NCBI GenBank assembly: GCA_938028645.1
Contig: CALIMD010000046.1
Coordinates: 1 to 11,253, forward strand
Source: an uncultured Alphaproteobacteria bacterium
GTDB taxonomy: Bacteria > Pseudomonadota > Alphaproteobacteria > Thalassobaculales > Thalassobaculaceae
Direction of reading: 5' to 3'
Length of the DNA stretch: 11,253 nucleotides
The position numbers were made by a program, and so were the translations under genes. The notes under the pieces were generated by a model, which did no database searches, was not told where the DNA came from, and was given only the letters and a program-made list of their open reading frames with translations. Of this stretch, positions 6,757 through 11,253 are shown one piece after another (position 1 is the stretch's first letter; each line of letters opens with the position of its first letter).

Positions 6757-7533
6757 TTAACGATTTTTAAAATTTGCTTTGCGTTTTTCGGCAAACGCAG
6801 ACATCCCTTCCTTCTGATCTTCAGTGGCAAAAGTAGAATGAAATAATCTTCTTTCAAACTTTATCCCCTCAGAAAGGGTCATCTCATAGGCCTTGTTCAC
6901 AGACTCCTTGGCCATCATAACCGATGGCCTCGATAAAGCTGCGATTTGAGCCGCTGTTTTAAGACATTCATCCATAAGTTGCTCAAACGGTACTATTCTG
7001 CTTACTAATCCAGATCTCTCCGCCTCTTCAGCATCCATCATACGACCGGTAAGGCACATCTCCATAGCCTTAGATTTACCTACAAAACGAGTTAACCGTT
7101 GCGTTCCTCCAGCACCGGGAATAGTCCCTATCGTAATTTCCGGTTGTCCAAATTTAGCATTATCGGCTGCAATTATAAAATCACACATCATCGCGATTTC
7201 ACACCCTCCCCCCAATGCATATCCTGAGACTGCCGCTATGATGGGCTTTCTAATTTTGGAAATATGTTCCCAAGTAACCGTAATGAAATCGTCTAAATAG
7301 GCATCCATGTACGACTTAGATTGCATCTCTTTTATATCTGCTCCGGCGGCGAATGCCTTTTCCGATCCAGTAATAACCATACACCCTATTGAATTGTCCC
7401 CATCAAGATCGATCAAGGCTGTCTCTAATTCCTTCGTCAACGCAGCCGATAGTGCATTTAATGCCTTCGGTCGATTCAATGTAATTACTCCAACAGCATC
7501 TTTCTTTTCTACGGTTATATTCTCAAAATTCAT
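6757..7533 (-). CDS. Short-chain enoyl-CoA hydratase (crotonase family)
   Basis: Adds water across trans-2-enoyl-CoA to give 3-hydroxyacyl-CoA in beta-oxidation. From the ATG at 7533 it has 258 residues. That start has AGGAG (7541-7545) seven bases upstream, so an upstream in-frame ATG at 7584 is unlikely. The oxyanion-hole segments are AFAAGADIKEM (about 60-70) and GYALGGGCEIAMMCD (about 104-118). The two catalytic glutamates are E112 (in GCEIAMM) and E132 (in GQPEI). The C-terminal half, including PGAGGTQRLTR and the ending SAFAEKRKANFK, follows the mitochondrial ECHS1 sequence closely as I remember it, which supports true hydratase activity. It follows the exported-protein gene on the same strand and precedes rpsT. 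Whether it serves general fatty-acid use or another CoA pathway cannot be told. Confidence 0.93.
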   Translation of the reverse strand: MNFENITVEKKDAVGVITLNRPKALNALSAALTKELETALIDLDGDNSIGCMVITGSEKAFAAGADIKEMQSKSYMDAYLDDFITVTWEHISKIRKPIIAAVSGYALGGGCEIAMMCDFIIAADNAKFGQPEITIGTIPGAGGTQRLTRFVGKSKAMEMCLTGRMMDAEEAERSGLVSRIVPFEQLMDECLKTAAQIAALSRPSVMMAKESVNKAYEMTLSEGIKFERRLFHSTFATEDQKEGMSAFAEKRKANFKNR

Positions 7534-7591
7534 TCTTGGTCTCCTCTTTCTAACAAAATTTCTCTGATTAATTTCAAAATTCATCCACTTC

Positions 7592-7969
7592 TTATTGAGG
7601 TTCCAACGAGAATTGGACGATTACTGAGACTTTATCTTTTCTAAAATCAAGAGTTAATTTTTCTGAATCTCTAACAAACGTTGTATCATTTTCAACTCTC
7701 CAGCCGAATTGAGGTAATACATTGTTATAAAAAAATAAAATTTTCTCGATATTTTGCTCGGTTTTTGCAAAGGCTTCAACGATCCGACCAGACGCTGTAT
7801 CAAAGGAAATATTGGCATCTGGTAACTCTTGCATTCCAGGCATAAGAGGGAGATCAGAAAAACCGGTCACAAATTTTTCTGTCGACCAGACAAGGCCAGC
7901 ACTAGAGACATTTGTGAGCACAAAGACTAAAAGAAAAATAGTCTTTAATCTAAAAAAATATTTTCTCAT
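7592..7969 (-). CDS. Small exported protein of unknown function
   Basis: A 125-residue protein with a likely Sec signal peptide: a basic N-terminus (R2, K3, R7, K9), a hydrophobic core at about 10-22 and a likely cleavage after SSA (22-24). No cysteine is present, so it is not a lipoprotein. The mature part of about 100 residues has FSDLPLMPGMQEL (37-49), a run FDTASGRIVEAFAKTE (56-71), then ILFFYNNVLPQFGW (77-90) and a beta-rich end with LTLDF and VSVIVQF. The pattern of FY followed by LPQFGW resembles small periplasmic proteins I loosely recall beside mutM in other alphaproteobacteria, but I cannot name a family. It begins 17 bases after mutM and ends 58 bases before the hydratase, all on the same strand. 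Its own ribosome binding site is weak (AGAG), fitting translation coupled to mutM. Confidence 0.8.
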   Translation of the reverse strand: MRKYFFRLKTIFLLVFVLTNVSSAGLVWSTEKFVTGFSDLPLMPGMQELPDANISFDTASGRIVEAFAKTEQNIEKILFFYNNVLPQFGWRVENDTTFVRDSEKLTLDFRKDKVSVIVQFSLEPQ

Positions 7970-7986
7970 ATGTTTCTCTGTCTACA

Positions 7987-8817
7987 TTAACTTTGGCATT
8001 TAGCGCAATAAAAAGTCGACCTGCCGGATTGAATTATTCGGTTCACTTTATTACCACACCCATTTTTCTTACATGCCTGTCCCTCTCTCCCATAGACCAT
8101 AAAGTTATGTTGAAAATAACCGATGTCTCCGTTTGTCTGAGCGTGATCCCGAAGGGATGATCCTCCTGCAAGGATTGCTTCGTTCAAAACTTCTCTTATG
8201 TTGAGGGATAAAGTTTTAAGTCTTTTACCTTTTACGTTCAAAGCTAAACGTTTTGGAGAAATGTTCGACCGAAATAGAGATTCGCAAACATAAATATTCC
8301 CAAGCCCCGCTACCACCCTTTGATCAAGTAATGCATTTTTAATAGTTGTCTTTTTACCTCTCAACATCTCTTTCAAACTAAGTTCATTAAAGTCATTACT
8401 GAGGGGTTCAGGACCAATTTGTCTCAAAAGCTTATGTTGAAAAATACTACCCGACGTGCTGAGGTCTACCATTCCAAAACGACGTGCATCATTAAATCTA
8501 ATTACTGCTCCTTCTTCAGTTGTAAATATGAGATGGTCATGCTTCTCGATTTTTGAAGGTCGTTTAGCTGTGATTGAAACACGACCAGACATCCCCAAAT
8601 GCAAAATCATTACAGTTTCATCGTCCAAATACCAAAGGATATATTTTGCCCTTCGCGCGATATTAATAACCCTGCGTCCCTTTAATCGATCAGCAAAATT
8701 GTTAGGAATAGGCCATCGAAGACTATCGCAACGTGCTTCAATATTTATTAATTTTTTCCCTTCCAGTGCTGGCTGCATACCTCGCATCACCGTTTCGACC
8801 TCAGGAAGCTCTGGCAT
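7987..8817 (-). CDS. mutM: Formamidopyrimidine-DNA glycosylase
   Basis: Base-excision repair enzyme that removes 8-oxoguanine and formamidopyrimidines and cuts the abasic site by beta,delta-elimination. It has 276 residues. The N-terminus MPELPEVETV gives the nucleophilic proline (P2 of the precursor) and catalytic E3. K58 (in RRAKY) is the conserved active-site lysine, and HLGMSG follows at about residues 73-78. The C-terminal zinc finger has C249, C254, C271 and C274, with the DNA-contacting R266 (SGRSTFYC) between them. This set, including LLDQRVVAGLGNIY, is the Fpg rather than the endonuclease VIII pattern. The ATG at 8817 has AAGGGA (8826-8831) eight bases upstream. It is the first gene of a leftward group with the exported-protein and hydratase genes, and it is divergent from ubiE. 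Confidence 0.97.
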   Translation of the reverse strand: MPELPEVETVMRGMQPALEGKKLINIEARCDSLRWPIPNNFADRLKGRRVINIARRAKYILWYLDDETVMILHLGMSGRVSITAKRPSKIEKHDHLIFTTEEGAVIRFNDARRFGMVDLSTSGSIFQHKLLRQIGPEPLSNDFNELSLKEMLRGKKTTIKNALLDQRVVAGLGNIYVCESLFRSNISPKRLALNVKGKRLKTLSLNIREVLNEAILAGGSSLRDHAQTNGDIGYFQHNFMVYGREGQACKKNGCGNKVNRIIQSGRSTFYCAKCQS

Positions 8818-8910
8818 AAATAGTATCCCTTAAATGAACCACATCCTCATTAATCTTAGATAATAAACTAAGCTACTATACAACAATATAAATTGCGAAG
8901 AGCAACTTGG

Positions 8911-8939
8911 AAGATTGTACAGTTTGAGTTAGTTATACT
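8911..8939 (+). promoter_or_regulatory. Possible ubiE promoter with weak -35
   Basis: The plus-strand -10 box TATACT (8934-8939) matches consensus at five of six positions. Seventeen bases upstream the -35 position reads AAGATT (8911-8916), a poor match, so the promoter may be weak or need an activator. Transcription would begin near 8946, about 45 bases before the ubiE ATG. The -10 overlaps the opposing mutM -10. Confidence 0.35.
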
Positions 8940-8946
8940 GTGCAAT
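8914..8946. repeat. Imperfect inverted repeat ATTGTACAG / CTGTGCAAT over the divergent promoters
   Basis: ATTGTACAG (8914-8922) and CTGTGCAAT (8938-8946) match as inverted copies at eight of nine positions, with a 15-base spacer. The pair brackets the shared -10 sequence and covers most of the core promoter on both strands, as an operator for a dimeric regulator would. No regulator family can be assigned. Confidence 0.45.
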
Positions 8947-8960
8947 AATAAAGTCGCCAA
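8932..8960 (-). promoter_or_regulatory. Likely promoter of mutM
   Basis: On the minus strand a -35 box TTGGCG (8955-8960) and a -10 box TATAAC (8932-8937) are 17 bases apart, matching consensus at four and five of six positions. Transcription would start near 8925, leaving a leader of about 108 bases before the mutM ATG. An alternative nearer the gene, TTGCTC 17 bases upstream of TGTATA, is weaker. Confidence 0.5.
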
Positions 8961-8990
8961 AACACGGCTTAGTTGATCGAGGAAAATATT

Positions 8991-9743
8991 ATGAATTCGC
9001 CCTATTCCGATCCAACCACCAATTTTGGTTTCCAAAAAGTACCCGCTGACAAGAAAAATGCTTTGGTCCGCAAGGTATTTGATTCAGTAGCACCTAACTA
9101 TGATCTGATGAATGATCTCATGAGTTTCGGAATACATCGATTGTGGAAATCATTCTTACTCGATTGGCTAGGCCCTCATCCGAAAAAAGTATTATTAGAT
9201 GTTGCTGGCGGCACAGGTGATATTGCAACACGCTACAGAGCGCGTGGGGGTGGTAAAGTATTTATTTGTGATATCAACCAAGCGATGCTAGAAGCCGGAA
9301 AAGCCAAAATTAAGAAAGAACCCGCTTCTGATACTATAGAATGGGTCTGTGGCGATGCCGAAGCTCTCCCATTTCCAGATAGATCAATTGATGTCTACAC
9401 AATAGCTTTTGGTCTCAGAAATGTCACTTCAATACAGAATGCACTGCATGAGGCTAGGAGAGTTCTGCGTCCCGGGGGACGCTTTTTGTGTTTGGAGTTT
9501 AGTACGCCTGCTATTGCTTTCATCAATCCAATATATGACGCTTACTCGTTTAAAATATTACCCGAAATTGGGCATTTTGTAGCAAACGACCGGGATGCGT
9601 ATAAATATTTAGTGGAAAGTATCCGGAAATTCCCGGATCAGATAAATTTAGAACAGCAGATCAATAGTGCTGGGCTGGGAAAAAGTAGCTATAGAAATTT
9701 ATCTGGTGGGATCGCTGCCATTCATTCTGCATGGCGCCTTTAA
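8991..9743 (+). CDS. ubiE: Ubiquinone/menaquinone biosynthesis C-methyltransferase UbiE
   Basis: S-adenosylmethionine-dependent enzyme that methylates the ring carbon of demethoxy-ubiquinol precursors (and demethylmenaquinol where present). The ATG at 8991 gives 250 residues, the usual length. It is chosen because GAGGA (8979-8983) sits seven bases upstream; an in-frame TTG at 8973 lies before that site. Motif I LLDVAGGTGDIA is at 68-79, the acidic ribose-binding residue at D94 (FICDIN) and the motif II region GDAEALPFPD at 121-130. The family stretches KVFDSVAPNYDLMNDLMSFG (28-47) and RVLRPGGRFLCLEFS (157-171) are present. It ends three bases before ubiB and so forms an operon with it. Confidence 0.97.
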   Translation: MNSPYSDPTTNFGFQKVPADKKNALVRKVFDSVAPNYDLMNDLMSFGIHRLWKSFLLDWLGPHPKKVLLDVAGGTGDIATRYRARGGGKVFICDINQAMLEAGKAKIKKEPASDTIEWVCGDAEALPFPDRSIDVYTIAFGLRNVTSIQNALHEARRVLRPGGRFLCLEFSTPAIAFINPIYDAYSFKILPEIGHFVANDRDAYKYLVESIRKFPDQINLEQQINSAGLGKSSYRNLSGGIAAIHSAWRL

Positions 9744-9746
9744 ATC

Positions 9747-11253
9747 ATGATACGCAACATAACACATTTTTTTCGACTAATTTACATTGCATGGCAATTG
9801 ATAAGATACGATGTCCTTTATCCTGCTACTTGGACTAGAGGGCTCAAGCTTTTTGATTTGTTCGTAAAAGCAGCCCGTTGTTTCCGCAATAAAAAACACG
9901 ATAATTTGCGTTGGGGACAACGGATAGCTCTAGCGCTTGTAAAGCTCGGACCGAGTTTCATAAAATTTGGCCAAACATTAGCGACTAGGTCTGACTTAAT
10001 AGGAGATGAGTTAGCCTCAGACCTATCCCTGTTGCAAGATAGACTTGACCCATTTTCTTTTAAAGAAGCAAAAGCCACAATAGAAAGTGAAACTGGAGTT
10101 CCGATTAATAAGTCATTTTCTTCCTTTGATGAAAAACCAATAGCTGCAGCCTCGATAGCTCAGGTGCATTATGCAATCACAATGAGGGGAGACGAAGTAG
10201 CCGTTAAGGTACTGAGACCACGAATAGAAAGCTCTTTTGCCTCTGACCTATCGTTATTCGAGTGGATTGCAAAAAATTTAGAAAATTATATTCCATGGAC
10301 TCAACGCCTTCAGCCTATAAAAGTCGTACAAATATTCGCAAATACCATCGCACTGGAAATGGATATGCGCATGGAAGCTGCTGCTGCAGCGGAACTAGCA
10401 GAGAATTTCAAAGGCGATCCCGATTTTAAAGTGCCAAAAATATTTTGGGAAACCACTACAAAACGAGTATTAACATTAGAGAGACTAAGTGGGTGCAGGC
10501 CGGATGATAAAGCTTCCTTGGAAAAGGCGGGCCATGATCCATCGAAAATTCTCCAAAAATCTGCTTGCATTTTTTTTAACCAGGTTTTCAGAGACGGTTT
10601 TTTTCACGCGGATATGCATCCCGGGAATGTTTTCATTACGGAAGATGGAAAGATAGCTCCGGTAGATTTTGGAATTATGGGGCGACTGGATCTCGAAACC
10701 CGTTTTTTTCTAGCTGATATGCTGACTGGTTTTTTAACCCGAGATTACAAGAAGGTTGCGGAGGTTCATTTTAAAGCGGGTTATGTGCCCCCTGATCAAT
10801 CACTCGGTGTCTTTTCTCAGGCTTGCCGATCTATTGGGGAACCTATATTGGGTCTGCCTCTTGCTGAAATATCATTGGCAAAACTTCTATCTCAACTTTT
10901 CAGCATTACTGAAAAATTTGAAATGCAAACTCAACCCCAGCTTCTATTATTGCAAAAAACTATGCTAGTTGCAGAAGGTGTTGGACGACAAATCAATGAC
11001 CAGGTTAATATTTGGGAATTAGCCCGGCCGTTAATAGAGGAATGGATGATAAAATATCGTTCTCCGCCAGCCCGCTTACAAAAGATTAGCACCGATTTAA
11101 TAACTTTAGCCGAAAGAATGCCAAAAATTTTAGACAACTCTGAGTTGATTATAAACCGAGCATCACACGGAGGTCTGCAACTACATCCTGACACAATAAA
11201 ACAATTCGCTAAATTAAATAGGGGAAAGAGATCGATATTTCTTTGGCCTACAA
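9747..11253 (+). CDS. ubiB: UbiB-family atypical kinase/ATPase for ubiquinone synthesis, C-terminus cut by window edge
   Basis: Member of the ABC1/ADCK/UbiB family, an atypical protein-kinase fold whose ATPase activity supports the membrane-associated ubiquinone-synthesis complex. The frame is open for 502 codons to the right edge, close to full length. Family features are the KxGQ motif KFGQ (73-76), the alanine-rich loop AAAS (133-136) replacing the glycine loop, the ATP-binding lysine K154 (VAVKVLRP), the catalytic HADMHPGN (287-294) and DFG (307-309). The start ATG is three bases after the ubiE stop and has no clear ribosome binding site, which fits translational coupling. The hydrophobic C-terminal segment expected in many members is not seen and may lie past the edge or be absent. 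Confidence 0.95.
   Translation, partial: MIRNITHFFRLIYIAWQLIRYDVLYPATWTRGLKLFDLFVKAARCFRNKKHDNLRWGQRIALALVKLGPSFIKFGQTLATRSDLIGDELASDLSLLQDRLDPFSFKEAKATIESETGVPINKSFSSFDEKPIAAASIAQVHYAITMRGDEVAVKVLRPRIESSFASDLSLFEWIAKNLENYIPWTQRLQPIKVVQIFANTIALEMDMRMEAAAAAELAENFKGDPDFKVPKIFWETTTKRVLTLERLSGCRPDDKASLEKAGHDPSKILQKSACIFFNQVFRDGFFHADMHPGNVFITEDGKIAPVDFGIMGRLDLETRFFLADMLTGFLTRDYKKVAEVHFKAGYVPPDQSLGVFSQACRSIGEPILGLPLAEISLAKLLSQLFSITEKFEMQTQPQLLLLQKTMLVAEGVGRQINDQVNIWELARPLIEEWMIKYRSPPARLQKISTDLITLAERMPKILDNSELIINRASHGGLQLHPDTIKQFAKLNRGKRSIFLWPT

Noticed and set aside
8456..8833. A 125-codon plus-strand frame opposite mutM
   Set aside because: It lies almost wholly antisense to a well-supported gene and its sequence is not protein-like; the same holds for antisense frames at 572-823, 4072-4344, 7307-7567, 9818-10078, 10310-10570 and 10931-11194.
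8852..8870. Short inverted repeat CTTAG / CTAAG upstream of mutM
   Set aside because: A five-pair AT-rich stem with an eight-base loop is within chance expectation and has no T tract.

Overview
This window looks like the dnaA locus of an AT-rich (about 40% GC by eye) alphaproteobacterium. Three things point there. dnaA is flanked by rpsT, an enoyl-CoA hydratase gene, mutM and ubiE-ubiB, an order I recall from alphaproteobacterial chromosomes. The hydratase is very close to the mitochondrial short-chain enzyme. GyrB carries the long insert in its TOPRIM region that is known from proteobacterial gyrases. Genus cannot be read from the sequence; the low GC content would fit a marine or host-associated Rhodospirillales-like lineage, but that is a guess.

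Layout: positions 1-8817 are transcribed leftward. Read in the direction of transcription the order is mutM, a small exported protein of unknown function, an enoyl-CoA hydratase, rpsT, a 475-base non-coding stretch, dnaA, dnaN, recF and gyrB (cut by the window edge). At 8818-8990 the strand switches, and ubiE and ubiB (cut by the right edge, nearly complete) run rightward. Coding density is high. I see no tRNA, rRNA, CRISPR, insertion sequence or phage gene.

How the genes work together: DnaA starts replication, DnaN is the sliding clamp, RecF repairs gaps at stalled forks and GyrB relieves supercoils, so the left half is a replication and repair operon. MutM removes oxidised guanine. UbiE and UbiB act in ubiquinone synthesis, and the hydratase in fatty-acid beta-oxidation. 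rpsT has its own promoter and a clear terminator.

The main non-coding interest is 5929-6403. It holds an odd 15-base palindrome, a 13-base inverted repeat built of A9 and T9 tracts, a third inverted repeat and the rpsT terminator. It is a candidate origin or dnaA control region, but no canonical DnaA boxes are present. A second site of interest is the mutM/ubiE divergent region, where two opposed promoters appear to share one -10 element inside an inverted repeat. The genes themselves are ordinary; I found no clearly undescribed system, and the small exported protein at 7592-7969 is the only gene here of unknown function.
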